DNA of 64,000 nt, from the NCBI GenBank assembly GCA_001298555.1, contig LJCW01000120.1:1-64000 (forward strand), read 5' to 3'. Both the position numbers and the translations under genes were made by a program. Numbering within the stretch: position 1 is the stretch's first letter; the number at the start of each line of letters is the position of its first letter. Under the pieces are notes generated by a model. That model was not told the origin of the DNA and ran no database searches. It saw nothing but the letters and a program-made list of their open reading frames with translations. The stretch is from Actinobacteria bacterium OV450 (GTDB lineage Bacteria; Actinomycetota; Actinomycetes; Streptomycetales; Streptomycetaceae). Shown in pieces: positions 23,306 to 32,128 of the stretch.

Positions 23306-24589
23306 CTACTTGTTGATGCGGTTCGCGATTTCCTTGTCCGCGTCCGCGCCCGCCTTGGCGGCGTCCTCACCCTTCAGGACCTTGGTCATGAACTCCTTGA
23401 GCGGGTTGGGCTCGGTCTCGACGTTGGCCCAGCCCGGGGTGACCGGGGTGATGCGGCCGTTGACGCCGGCCTTGCCCATCGCCTCGGCGAAGGAGCCCGC
23501 GGCGGGGGCGAAGTTCGCGCCGGCCTGGTTGGGGAGCAGTGCGCCCTTGACCTCGGCGGCGTACTTCGTCATCTGGTCCTTGCCGGCGGCGAGGGCCAGC
23601 CACTCCTTGGCGAGCTCCTTGTTCTTGGAGCGCTCGGCGACGGCGAGGTTCGAGCCGCCGAGAAAGACGGTGCCCGGCTTGTCCGCGGTCTTGCCCGGGA
23701 TCGGGAAGTAGCCGAAGTCGGCTTCCTTGCCCGCGTCCTTCAGGGCCTTCTCCGCACCGCCGGCCTCCCAGCCGAGACCGATCCAGGAGGCGACGCCGCC
23801 CTTGGGGACGATGTCGGTGGACTGCTGCGGGGTGGCCTCGTCCTTGTCCTTCGGGGCGGTGGAGTAGGCCTGGAGCTTCTTGTAGAAGTCCATCGCGGAG
23901 GCGGCCTGGGGCGTGCCGAGGCCGCCCTTCCACTTGCCGCCGTCCTTGACGGCGAGTTCGCCGCCCTCGTCCCAGATGAAGCCGGCGAGGACGTACCAGC
24001 TCTGGCCCGGGAGGTAGATCGGCTGCGTGGACGGGTCGGCGGCCTTCAGCTTGTCGAGGCCGGCGATCCACTCGTCGCGGGTGGCCGGCGGGGTGACACC
24101 GGCCTTGGCGAAGGCCTTCTTGTCGTAGACGACGACGCGGTTGGCCGCGTACCAGGGAGCGGAGTAGAGCTTGCCGTCGTACTCGGCCGAGGCGAGCATG
24201 CCCTTCTGCCAGGCGTCGGCGCCGAGCTTGGCCTTGTCCTTGGTGAGGTCGGCGAGGCCGCCGGTGACGGCGTAGCCGGCGGTCTGGGTGTTGCCGAGCT
24301 CGAGGACGTCCGGCGGGGTGTTCTCGGAGAGGGCCGTGGTGACCTTTTCCTGGATGCCCTTCCACTGCTGCTCTTCGACCTTTACCGTGACACCCGGGTG
24401 CTTGGCCGAGAACTCGGCGTTGACCGCGTCGATCCAGGCCTTGGGTGCGGAGCCGTCCATCACCCAGACGGTGATCTCCTTGGCGCCGCCCGCGTCGGTC
24501 TTCCCCTTGTCGTCGCCGCCGTTGCCGCACGCCGCGACACCGGCCATCATGCCCGCGACACTGACCGCCGCGATGAGCTTGCGCTTCAC
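23306..24589 (-). CDS. dasA: DasA, chitosaccharide-binding lipoprotein
   Basis: 427-residue extracellular solute-binding protein (family 1) for chitobiose/N-acetylglucosamine oligomers. The signal sequence MKRKLIAAVSVAGMMAGVAAC ends in a lipobox with Cys21, so it is anchored to the membrane. The start is GTG 24589, with GAGGAGG five bases upstream. It is the first gene of dasABC plus the GH3 gene. Two DasR palindromes lie 92-131 bp upstream of the start, so it is directly controlled by the divergently encoded DasR. Confidence 0.95.
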   Translation of the reverse strand: MKRKLIAAVSVAGMMAGVAACGNGGDDKGKTDAGGAKEITVWVMDGSAPKAWIDAVNAEFSAKHPGVTVKVEEQQWKGIQEKVTTALSENTPPDVLELGNTQTAGYAVTGGLADLTKDKAKLGADAWQKGMLASAEYDGKLYSAPWYAANRVVVYDKKAFAKAGVTPPATRDEWIAGLDKLKAADPSTQPIYLPGQSWYVLAGFIWDEGGELAVKDGGKWKGGLGTPQAASAMDFYKKLQAYSTAPKDKDEATPQQSTDIVPKGGVASWIGLGWEAGGAEKALKDAGKEADFGYFPIPGKTADKPGTVFLGGSNLAVAERSKNKELAKEWLALAAGKDQMTKYAAEVKGALLPNQAGANFAPAAGSFAEAMGKAGVNGRITPVTPGWANVETEPNPLKEFMTKVLKGEDAAKAGADADKEIANRINK

Positions 24590-24680
24590 GCCACCCTCCT
24601 CAGGGATGCTGCCTGCACCTTCCCTCGCCCGCCGCGGTGACATGCACCAAGTACTGCCCTGGGGCCGGGATCTGATCCAT

Positions 24681-24696
24681 ATTGGTTTAGACCAGT
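24681..24696. promoter_or_regulatory. dre site 1 of dasA/dasR
   Basis: ATTGGTTTAGACCAGT matches at least 13 of 16 positions of the DasR consensus. It lies in the dasA-dasR spacer, 92 bp upstream of dasA. Confidence 0.88.
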
Positions 24697-24704
24697 AACC
24701 GGAG

Positions 24705-24720
24705 CTTGGCCTAGACCTTT
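24705..24720. promoter_or_regulatory. dre site 2 of dasA/dasR
   Basis: CTTGGCCTAGACCTTT is a weaker copy (11 of 16) with an intact TGG-N-CTAGACC core, spaced 24 bp, or a little over two helical turns, from dre site 1. That spacing could support cooperative binding. Confidence 0.7.
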
Positions 24721-24840
24721 AGGGGTGTCAAGGGTCTAATGAGCGGGCGATCGGTCCGTTACCGGACCGACACCTGGGGGAGGGAGGAGGCCTGTCCTCC
24801 CGCCCGTGTCACGATGTGACCGCACATATCGGAGGAGCCG

Positions 24841-25644
24841 GTGACGGCAGCGAAACTGGAGTCGGGAAGGCGGGCGGCGATGTCCACCGAAGGGGCGACC
24901 ACGGAGCCGGAGGGCGGGGCAGCCACTCGCACGGCGCGCGTGCCCAAGTACTACCGACTCAAGCGGCACTTGCTCGACATGACCGAAACACTGCCCCCCG
25001 GCACGCCGGTGCCGCCGGAGCGCACGCTCGCGGCCGAGTTCGACACCTCGCGGACCACCGTGCGCCAGGCACTCCAGGAGCTCGTCGTCGAGGGCCGGCT
25101 GGAGCGCATTCAGGGCAAAGGCACCTTTGTCGCGAAACCGAAGGTTTCACAGCCGCTCCAACTGTCCTCGTACACGGAGGACATGCGGGCCCAGGGGCTG
25201 GAGCCCACCTCCCAACTCCTCGACATCGGCTACGTGACGGCCGACGACACCCTCGCCGGGCTCCTCAAGATCGCCACGGGCGGCCGGGTGCTGCGCATCG
25301 AGCGGCTGCGGCTGGCCAGCGGCGAGCCCATGGCCATCGAGACCACGCACCTCTCGGCCAAGAGGTTCCCCGCGCTGCGCCGCTCGCTGGCCAAGTACAC
25401 CTCCCTCTACACCGCGCTCGCCGAGGTGTACGACGTACGGCTCGCGGAGGCCGAGGAGACCATCGAGACCTCCCTGGCCACCCCGCGCGAGGCGGGTCTG
25501 CTGGGCACCGACGTCGGCCTGCCGATGCTGATGCTCTCCCGGCACTCGCTCGACGCCGACGGCGAACCCGTCGAGTGGGTGCGCTCGGTGTACCGCGGCG
25601 ATCGTTACAAGTTCGTGGCGCGACTCCAGCGCCCCGCCGTCTGA
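24841..25644 (+). CDS. dasR: DasR, GntR/HutC-family amino-sugar regulator
   Basis: 267-residue GntR-family repressor. The winged helix is at about 35-105 ([20 protein letters not shown], then [20 protein letters not shown] and the wing [17 protein letters not shown]). The C-terminal UTRA effector domain binds glucosamine-6-phosphate and GlcNAc-6-phosphate, which release DasR from DNA. I chose GTG 24841 for its GGAGGAG site. The ATG at 24880 gives 254 residues, the length I recall for S. coelicolor DasR, and is equally possible. DasR is a global regulator of GlcNAc uptake, chitinases and antibiotic production. Confidence 0.95.
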   Translation: MTAAKLESGRRAAMSTEGATTEPEGGAATRTARVPKYYRLKRHLLDMTETLPPGTPVPPERTLAAEFDTSRTTVRQALQELVVEGRLERIQGKGTFVAKPKVSQPLQLSSYTEDMRAQGLEPTSQLLDIGYVTADDTLAGLLKIATGGRVLRIERLRLASGEPMAIETTHLSAKRFPALRRSLAKYTSLYTALAEVYDVRLAEAEETIETSLATPREAGLLGTDVGLPMLMLSRHSLDADGEPVEWVRSVYRGDRYKFVARLQRPAV

Positions 25645-25752
25645 TTCGTAGTTGACTCTCGTTCCGCTATACGGACGGGGGCTTACGTTCACCGGGCGGG
25701 CCCCCGTAGATTCCCTGCGCTTACGCAGATGATCAACGAGGGGACGAGGATC

Positions 25753-27993
25753 ATGCCGGAACCGGAAGCAACAGGTACAGAACGGGACGCGGCGAGTCCG
25801 GGCACGGACTCGCCCTCCGCGCCGGGGAGCTCCGGGGGCATGACCCCCAAGTCGGTCGCCGTCTGGGTCCTCGTCGGTCTCATCGGGGCCCTCGGGTGGG
25901 GCATCCTCGCCCTCTCGCGCGGCGAGGAGATCTCGGCCGCGTGGCTGCTCGCCGCCGCACTGGGGTCGTACGCCATCGGCTACCGCTTCTACGCGCGCTT
26001 CATCACCGACCGCGTCCTGAGGGTCGACAAGACGCGGGCCACCCCGGCCGAACGCCTCGACAACGGTGTCGACTTCCACCCCACCGACCGCCGGGTGCTG
26101 TTCGGCCACCACTTCGCCGCCGTGGCCGGCGCCGGCCCGCTGGTCGGTCCCGTGCTCGCCGCGCAGATGGGGTACCTGCCGGGCACCATCTGGATCGTCG
26201 CCGGCGTCATCTTCGCGGGCGCCGTCCAGGACATGGTCACCCTCTTCTTCTCCACCCGCCGCGACGGGCGCTCCCTCGGCCAGATGGCCCGGGACGAGAT
26301 CGGCCCCGTCGGCGGAGCCGCCGCCCTGGTCGCCGTGTTCGCCATCATGATCATCCTGCTCGCAGTGCTCGCCCTGGTCATCGTCAACGCCCTGGCGCAC
26401 TCCCCCTGGGGCGTCTTCTCCATCGGCATGACCATCCCGATCGCGCTCTTCATGGGCTTCTACCTGCGCGTGCTGCGCCCGGGCCGGGTCACGGAGATCT
26501 CGGTCATCGGTGTCGCGCTGCTGCTGCTCGCCATCGTCGCGGGCGGCTGGGTCGCCGAGTCCTCGTTCGCGAGCACCTTCACGCTGGAGAAGGAGACGCT
26601 CGTGCTCTGGATGGTCGCCTACGGCTTCATCGCCTCGGTGCTGCCGGTGTGGATGCTCCTCGCGCCCCGCGACTACCTGTCCACCTTCATGAAGGTGGGG
26701 ACCATCGCGCTCATGGCGGTGGGCGTGGTCCTGGCGATGCCGACCCTGAAGATGCCCGCGGTCACCGACTTCGCCGCCCGCGGGGACGGACCGGTCTTCG
26801 CCGGGTCGATGTTCCCGTTCGTGTTCATCACCATCGCCTGCGGCGCCCTGTCCGGATTCCACGCGCTGGTCTCCTCCGGCACCACCCCGAAGATGATCCA
26901 GAAGGAGACCCAGGTCCGGGTCATCGGCTACGGCGCCATGCTGACCGAGTCCTTCGTCGCCGTCATGGCGATCATCGCGGCCACCATCATCGAGCCCGGG
27001 CTGTTCTTCGCGGTCAACTCCCCCGCCGGCGTCATCGGCACCACCGTCGACACCGCCTCACAGGCCGTCACCCACTTCGGCTTCGCCATCTCGCCCGAGT
27101 TCCTCGCACAGGCCGCGAAGGACGTCGAGGAGAGCAGCCTGCTGTCCCGCACGGGCGGCGCGCCGACCTTCGCACTCGGAATGTCGGAGATCTTCTCGTC
27201 CGTGCTCGGCGGCTCCGGGATGAAGGCGTTCTGGTACCACTTCGCGATCATGTTCGAGGCCCTGTTCATCCTGACCACCCTCGACGCGGGCACCCGGGTC
27301 GGCCGGTTCATGCTCCAGGACACCCTCGGCAACCTGCACAAGCCCTTCAAGGACGTCAGCTGGAAGCCCGGCGTGTGGCTGGCGAGCGCGGTGGTCGTGG
27401 GCGGCTGGGGCTACTTCCTGTGGGTCGGCGTCAAGGACCCGCTGGGCGGCATCAACCAGCTGTTCCCGCTGTTCGGGATCGCGAACCAGCTCCTCGCCGC
27501 GGTGGCGCTGGCCGTCTGTACCACGCTGCTGGTCAAGTCCGGGCGGCTGAAGTGGGCCTGGGTGACCGGTGTCCCGCTGGCCTGGGACGTGGCCGTCACG
27601 CTCACCGCGAGCTACCAGAAGGTGTTCTCCGATGACGTGAAGGTCGGGTTCTTCGCCCAGCGCGACAAGTACCAGGCCGGGATCGACGCCGGGAAGGTGC
27701 TGCCGCCCGCGAAGAACGCGGGCGAGATGCACACCATCGTCACCAACGCCACGGTCGACGGCGTGCTGTCGGCGCTCTTCGCCGCGCTGATCGTCATCGT
27801 GCTCCTGGACGCGGCGCGGACCTGCCTCAAGGCGGTCCGCAGCCCGGAGTCGGTCAGCCTGGCCGAGGTCCCGTGGACCGAGTCGAAGATCATCGCTCCG
27901 GCGGGGCTCATCGCGACGCCCGAGGAGCGTGCCGAGCTCGCCGCCGCCGGCCTGGACTCGGGCGGCGGCCGCGCGAAGGAGCCGGTGGCGTGA
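25753..27993 (+). CDS. cstA: CstA-family carbon starvation / pyruvate transporter
   Basis: 746-residue membrane transporter with about 16-18 spans. Family signatures include RRVLFGHHFAAVAGAGPLVG near the N-terminus and SGTTPKMIQKE in the middle. CstA-family proteins import pyruvate or peptides under carbon limitation. The start at ATG 25753 has GAGG upstream. The earlier in-frame ATG at 25729 has no ribosome-binding site. Its stop codon overlaps the YbdD-like gene by 4 bp. The two families usually travel together, with the small protein needed for transport. Confidence 0.92.
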   Translation: MPEPEATGTERDAASPGTDSPSAPGSSGGMTPKSVAVWVLVGLIGALGWGILALSRGEEISAAWLLAAALGSYAIGYRFYARFITDRVLRVDKTRATPAERLDNGVDFHPTDRRVLFGHHFAAVAGAGPLVGPVLAAQMGYLPGTIWIVAGVIFAGAVQDMVTLFFSTRRDGRSLGQMARDEIGPVGGAAALVAVFAIMIILLAVLALVIVNALAHSPWGVFSIGMTIPIALFMGFYLRVLRPGRVTEISVIGVALLLLAIVAGGWVAESSFASTFTLEKETLVLWMVAYGFIASVLPVWMLLAPRDYLSTFMKVGTIALMAVGVVLAMPTLKMPAVTDFAARGDGPVFAGSMFPFVFITIACGALSGFHALVSSGTTPKMIQKETQVRVIGYGAMLTESFVAVMAIIAATIIEPGLFFAVNSPAGVIGTTVDTASQAVTHFGFAISPEFLAQAAKDVEESSLLSRTGGAPTFALGMSEIFSSVLGGSGMKAFWYHFAIMFEALFILTTLDAGTRVGRFMLQDTLGNLHKPFKDVSWKPGVWLASAVVVGGWGYFLWVGVKDPLGGINQLFPLFGIANQLLAAVALAVCTTLLVKSGRLKWAWVTGVPLAWDVAVTLTASYQKVFSDDVKVGFFAQRDKYQAGIDAGKVLPPAKNAGEMHTIVTNATVDGVLSALFAALIVIVLLDAARTCLKAVRSPESVSLAEVPWTESKIIAPAGLIATPEERAELAAAGLDSGGGRAKEPVA

Positions 27994-28187
27994 GCGGCGT
28001 CCGCGGGGCGCTGGCGAAGGCGAGGTACTTCGTACGGGAGTTCTCGGGCGAGGCGGCCTACGACCGCTACGTCGCCCACGCCCGTACGCACGACCCGGAC
28101 GCGCAGGTCATGACCCGCCGCGCCTTCGAACGCGCCCGTACGGACTCCCGCGAGGCGGACCCCCGCGAGGGCTTCCGCTGCTGCTGA
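27990..28187 (+). CDS. YbdD/YjiX-family small protein
   Basis: 65-residue protein of the DUF466 (YbdD/YjiX) family: AKARYFVREFSGEAAYDRYV, then the HDPDAQVMTRRAFERAR core and the C-terminal GFRCC. The GTG start overlaps the cstA stop (GTGA), so it is translationally coupled. Homologues act as accessory subunits of CstA/BtsT-type pyruvate transporters. Confidence 0.88.
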   Translation: MSGVRGALAKARYFVREFSGEAAYDRYVAHARTHDPDAQVMTRRAFERARTDSREADPREGFRCC

Positions 28188-28194
28188 GCGCGTA

Positions 28195-28230
28195 CGTGAG
28201 GGGCCCCGCCGGTCGGAGGGGCCCCTCACG
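28195..28230. terminator. Bidirectional terminator after cstA-ybdD
   Basis: Perfect 13-bp stem 28195-28207/28218-28230 with a 10-nt loop between the convergent ybdD-like and Uma2 genes. Confidence 0.85.
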
Positions 28231-28240
28231 TCGTGCGGGG

Positions 28241-28825
28241 TCAGCGCACCCAGTCCTTGAGGGGTTCGGTCTGGAGAGTGATGCCGACGGGGTCGGGGAG
28301 GTCGATGTCCCTACCGAAGGGGACTGTGTGCACGTCCTCGTACCTCTGCCCGTCAGGCTCGCTGTGGACGCTCACCAAGCAGTTGTCGCGGTCGATCAAC
28401 AGGTAGACGGGGATACCCGACTGCGCGTACGCCCGCGGCTTCTCCTGCCGGTCCCGGCGATCCGTGTCCGAGTCGTACGAGGTCACCTCGACGACCATGA
28501 GCACGGGGTCCGGCTCGATCCACTCGCCCTGCCCTCCGATGGAGCCACTGCGTGCCAGGGCACCGTCGGGCTTCGCCCGCCCCTGACGGTACTGCTGGAC
28601 CTTGATCCCCTGCTCGCCGTAGAGCCACAGCTCAGGGCGGTGCTGCATACAGACACGCGTCAGCCACTCGATGATCAGCGCGTGGTCGCTGTCCGGCACA
28701 GCCTTGCTCCTCATGACCCCGTCGATGAATTCCAGGCGCAGCCCTTCCGTCTCGCGCGCTGCTATGCGCACGAGATTCTCGAACTCCTCGGTCAGCATGT
28801 GGGGCCGGTCAGTCACCACGGTCAT
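28241..28825 (-). CDS. Uma2-family PD-(D/E)XK nuclease-like protein
   Basis: 194-residue member of the Uma2 (DUF820) family, a restriction-endonuclease-like fold. LRLEFIDGVMRSK, AKPDGALARSG (Asp), MVVEVTSYDSDTD (Glu-x-Thr in place of the usual Glu-x-Lys) and QEKPRAYAQSGIPVYLLID are the family segments. Uma2 genes are numerous and mobile in Streptomyces, and their role is unknown. Codon use here includes more A/T-ending codons than in the neighbours, consistent with acquisition. It stands alone between terminators. Confidence 0.85.
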   Translation of the reverse strand: MTVVTDRPHMLTEEFENLVRIAARETEGLRLEFIDGVMRSKAVPDSDHALIIEWLTRVCMQHRPELWLYGEQGIKVQQYRQGRAKPDGALARSGSIGGQGEWIEPDPVLMVVEVTSYDSDTDRRDRQEKPRAYAQSGIPVYLLIDRDNCLVSVHSEPDGQRYEDVHTVPFGRDIDLPDPVGITLQTEPLKDWVR

Positions 28826-28903
28826 GCCTCGCTCGCCTTCCTCGACGGTGCTGTCTCAAACGATAGCGCCGGGCACCGACAGCCGTCCGGCACACTCGAC
28901 CGC

Positions 28904-29404
28904 ATGGACATCGTGATCAGGGAAGCGCTGGCGGCGGAGTACGGGACGCTCGGGGAGATCACCGCACAGGCCTACCTCGGGGACGGGCTGCTGACGTTCG
29001 GCGAGGACGATCCGTACCTCGCACGGCTGCGGGACGTGGCGGGGCGGGCGGCCGACGGGGTGATACTCGTCGCCGCGGCGGGCGACGGCCGGCTCCTCGG
29101 CGGTGTGGCCTTCGCCGCGCCCGGGAGCCCACTGTGCGACATCGCCGGAGCCGACGAGGCCGAGTTCCGGATGCTGGCGGTCGCCCGGGAGGGCCGCGGG
29201 CGGGGCGCCGGGGAGGCCCTCGTGCGGGCGTGCATCGACCGCGCCCGGGCGATCGAGGGCGTGCGGCGCCTCGTGCTGTCCACCACGGACGACATGACCG
29301 GAGCCCACCGGATCTACGAACGGCTCGGTTTCGTCCGTACGCCCGCACGCGACTGGGAGCCCGTCCCCGGCCTCCCTCTGCTCACGTACGGTCTCGATCT
29401 GTAG
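28904..29404 (+). CDS. GNAT-family N-acetyltransferase
   Basis: 166-residue acetyltransferase with motif A EFRMLAVAREGRGRGAGEAL and motif B TGAHRIYERLGFVRTPARDW. The start is ATG 28904. It lies immediately upstream of the cobalamin riboswitch of the nrd operon, without an obvious terminator between them. Substrate unknown. Confidence 0.85.
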   Translation: MDIVIREALAAEYGTLGEITAQAYLGDGLLTFGEDDPYLARLRDVAGRAADGVILVAAAGDGRLLGGVAFAAPGSPLCDIAGADEAEFRMLAVAREGRGRGAGEALVRACIDRARAIEGVRRLVLSTTDDMTGAHRIYERLGFVRTPARDWEPVPGLPLLTYGLDL

Positions 29405-29462
29405 CCACGCCGACACAACATCTAGGGGGTCGCACAGGACACGGCCCCCACATGTATGCTCG

Positions 29463-29580
29463 TCCTCGCTGTCGTCGCAGGGGAATCCGGTGGGAATCCG
29501 GAACTGTCCCGCAACGGTATGAAGTACACCCATTGGTGTCACCGCAAGTCCGATGACCTGCCGACAGTGCGCCCGGCTCG
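29463..29580 (+). promoter_or_regulatory. Cobalamin riboswitch of nrdABS
   Basis: The hallmark elements are all visible in order: GGGGAATCCGGTGGGAATCC (29480-29499), CTGTCCCGCAACGGT, and the B12-box-side segment CAAGTCCGATGACCTGCC (29544-29561). It sits about 140 bases upstream of the nrdA start. In S. coelicolor the class Ia reductase operon is switched off by coenzyme B12 through exactly such an element, leaving the B12-dependent class II enzyme to supply deoxyribonucleotides. The terminator or sequestering hairpin presumably lies in 29570-29715. Boundaries are approximate. Confidence 0.93.
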
Positions 29581-29719
29581 ACCGAACCGGGTGTCGATAC
29601 GTCCGGGCCTCGCGGTTGGGCCGGTGGACGCCGCGCGGTGCTGCTCCGTCATGCCCGCACGCGCCCGCTCGCGCCCGCACCGCAGGTGTCCCGGAGCCGA
29701 GCGAGGGAGAGCTCCCCCC

Positions 29720-32128
29720 GTGACCATCGCGCCTTCCGCACCGCGCGCCGAGTCCGACCCGTCCGACACCGGAATCGAGACCGGGGGACCTGGGGCCGCA
29801 CTGCTGCGGACCCTCACCGAGCTGACGGCCGACCTCCCCGACACCGACCCGGGCCGGGTCGCCGCCGCCGCGCTGCGCGGGCGCAGCGCCGCCGCCGATG
29901 AGGCCGAACTGCGCGCTCTGGCCACGGAGGCCGCCGCCGGTCTGATCTCCGAGGACCCGGCGTACTCCCGGCTCGCCGCCCGGCTGCTGACGCTGGCCGT
30001 CGCCGAGGAGGCCGCCGGCCAGGGAGCCACCTCCTTCTCCGCCTCCGTCGCCGTCGGTCACCGCGAGGGCCTGATCGCGGACCGCACCGCCGAGTTCGTG
30101 GAGCTGCACGCGGGCCGCCTGGACGCGCTGGTCGAGCACACGCTCGCCGAGGGCGCCGACGACCGCTTCGGCTTCTTCGGCCTGCGCACCCTGCACAGCC
30201 GCTACCTGCTGCGCCACCCGATCACCCGCCAGGTGATCGAGACCCCGCAGCACTTCATGCTGCGCGTGGCGTGCGGTCTCGCCGAGAACGACAGCGTCCA
30301 GGCCGTCGAGGAAGTGGCCTCGCTGTACCGGCTGATGAGCCGCCTCGACTACCTGCCGTCCTCCCCCACGCTGTTCAACTCCGGCACGCGGCACCCGCAG
30401 ATGTCCTCCTGCTACCTGCTGGACTCCCCGCTGGACGAGCTCGACTCGATCTACGACCGCTACCACCAGGTCGCGCGCCTGTCGAAGCACGCCGGCGGCA
30501 TCGGTCTGTCGTACTCGCGCATCCGCGCCCGCGGTTCGCTGATCCGCGGTACGAACGGCCACTCCAACGGCATCGTGCCGTTCCTGAAGACCCTCGACGC
30601 CTCCGTCGCCGCCGTGAACCAGGGTGGCCGCCGCAAGGGCGCCGCCGCCGTCTACCTGGAGACCTGGCACGCGGACATCGAGGAGTTCCTGGAGCTGCGC
30701 GACAACACCGGCGAGGACCAGCGCCGCACCCACAACCTGAACCTCGCGCACTGGGTGCCGGACGAGTTCATGCGCCGCGTCAACGCGGACTCCGAGTGGT
30801 CGCTGTTCTCCCCGGCCGACGTGCCCGAGCTGGTCGACCTGTGGGGCGACGAGTTCGACGCCGCCTACCGCAAGGCCGAGGCGGACGGCCTGGCCCGCAA
30901 GACGATGCCCGCGCGTGACCTGTACGGCCGGATGATGCGCACCCTCGCGCAGACCGGCCAGGGCTGGATGACCTTCAAGGACGCCTCCAACCGCACGGCG
31001 AACCAGACCGCCGAGCCGGGCACCGTCGTCCACTCCTCGAACCTGTGCACCGAGATCATCGAGGTCACCAACGACGGCGAGACCGCCGTCTGCAACCTCG
31101 GCTCGGTCAACCTCGGCGCCTTCGTGCTCCCCGAGACGGGTGACATCGACTGGGAGCGGCTGGACGAGACCGTCCGCACCGCCGTGACCTTCCTGGACCG
31201 CGTGGTCGACATCAACTTCTACCCGACCGAGCAGGCCGGCCGCTCCAACGCCCGCTGGCGCCCGGTGGGCCTGGGCGCGATGGGCCTCCAGGACGTCTTC
31301 TTCAAGCTGAAGCTGCCGTTCGACTCCGCCGAGGCGAGGGCGCTGTCCACCAAGCTCTCCGAGCGGATCATGCTGGCCGCGTACGAGGCCTCCTGCGACC
31401 TCGCCGAGCGCAGCGGACCGCTCCCGGCCTGGGAGCAGACCCGCACGGCCCGCGGTGTCCTGCACCCCGACCACTACGACACCGAGCTGAACTGGCCGGA
31501 GCGCTGGGACGCCCTGCGCGCCCGCGTCACGAAGTCCGGCATGCGCAACTCGCTGCTCCTCGCCATCGCCCCCACGGCGACGATCGCCTCGATCGCCGGT
31601 GTGTACGAGTGCATCGAGCCGCAGGTCTCCAACCTGTTCAAGCGCGAGACGCTGTCGGGCGAGTTCCTCCAGGTCAACGGCTACCTGGTGGAGGAGCTCA
31701 AGAAGCTGGGCGTGTGGGACGCGCAGACCCGCGAGGCCCTGCGCGACTCCAGCGGTTCGGTCCAGGGCTTCGGCTGGATCCCGGCCGAGGTGCGCGAGCT
31801 GTACCGCACGGCGTGGGAGATCCCGCAGCGCGGTCTGATCGACATGGCGGCGGCCCGTACGCCGTTCCTCGACCAGTCGCAGTCGCTGAACCTGTTCCTG
31901 GAGACCCCGACCATCGGGAAGCTGTCCTCGATGTACGCGTACGCCTGGAAGCAGGGTCTGAAGACCACGTACTACCTGCGTTCGCGCCCGGCGACGAAGA
32001 TCGCCCGCGCCGCGCAGGCGGCCACCCCCGCAGCGCTCCCCCTGGCCGACGCCGCCGCCGAGGCCGCGGCCGCGGAAGCGCTCGCCTGCTCCCTTGAGAA
32101 CCCCGAGTCCTGCGAGGCCTGCCAGTAA
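29720..32128 (+). CDS. nrdA: Class Ia ribonucleotide reductase alpha subunit
   Basis: 802-residue catalytic subunit that reduces ribonucleoside diphosphates. Active-site cysteines lie in MSSCYLLDSP and in SSNLCTEI, and the re-reducing C-terminal pair is in PESCEACQ. The radical-transfer and substrate loops include KHAGGIGLSYSRIRARGS. The first ~90 residues are Ala/Asp-rich and carry no clear ATP cone. GTG 29720 is the start. The frame stays open upstream, but only through the riboswitch, so no earlier start is credible. TAATG overlap couples it to nrdB. Confidence 0.95.
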   Translation: MTIAPSAPRAESDPSDTGIETGGPGAALLRTLTELTADLPDTDPGRVAAAALRGRSAAADEAELRALATEAAAGLISEDPAYSRLAARLLTLAVAEEAAGQGATSFSASVAVGHREGLIADRTAEFVELHAGRLDALVEHTLAEGADDRFGFFGLRTLHSRYLLRHPITRQVIETPQHFMLRVACGLAENDSVQAVEEVASLYRLMSRLDYLPSSPTLFNSGTRHPQMSSCYLLDSPLDELDSIYDRYHQVARLSKHAGGIGLSYSRIRARGSLIRGTNGHSNGIVPFLKTLDASVAAVNQGGRRKGAAAVYLETWHADIEEFLELRDNTGEDQRRTHNLNLAHWVPDEFMRRVNADSEWSLFSPADVPELVDLWGDEFDAAYRKAEADGLARKTMPARDLYGRMMRTLAQTGQGWMTFKDASNRTANQTAEPGTVVHSSNLCTEIIEVTNDGETAVCNLGSVNLGAFVLPETGDIDWERLDETVRTAVTFLDRVVDINFYPTEQAGRSNARWRPVGLGAMGLQDVFFKLKLPFDSAEARALSTKLSERIMLAAYEASCDLAERSGPLPAWEQTRTARGVLHPDHYDTELNWPERWDALRARVTKSGMRNSLLLAIAPTATIASIAGVYECIEPQVSNLFKRETLSGEFLQVNGYLVEELKKLGVWDAQTREALRDSSGSVQGFGWIPAEVRELYRTAWEIPQRGLIDMAAARTPFLDQSQSLNLFLETPTIGKLSSMYAYAWKQGLKTTYYLRSRPATKIARAAQAATPAALPLADAAAEAAAAEALACSLENPESCEACQ

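Noticed and set aside
29456..29719. N-terminal extension of NrdA
   Set aside because: The frame is open because of base composition, but this DNA is the cobalamin riboswitch and leader. GTG 29720 fits family length.
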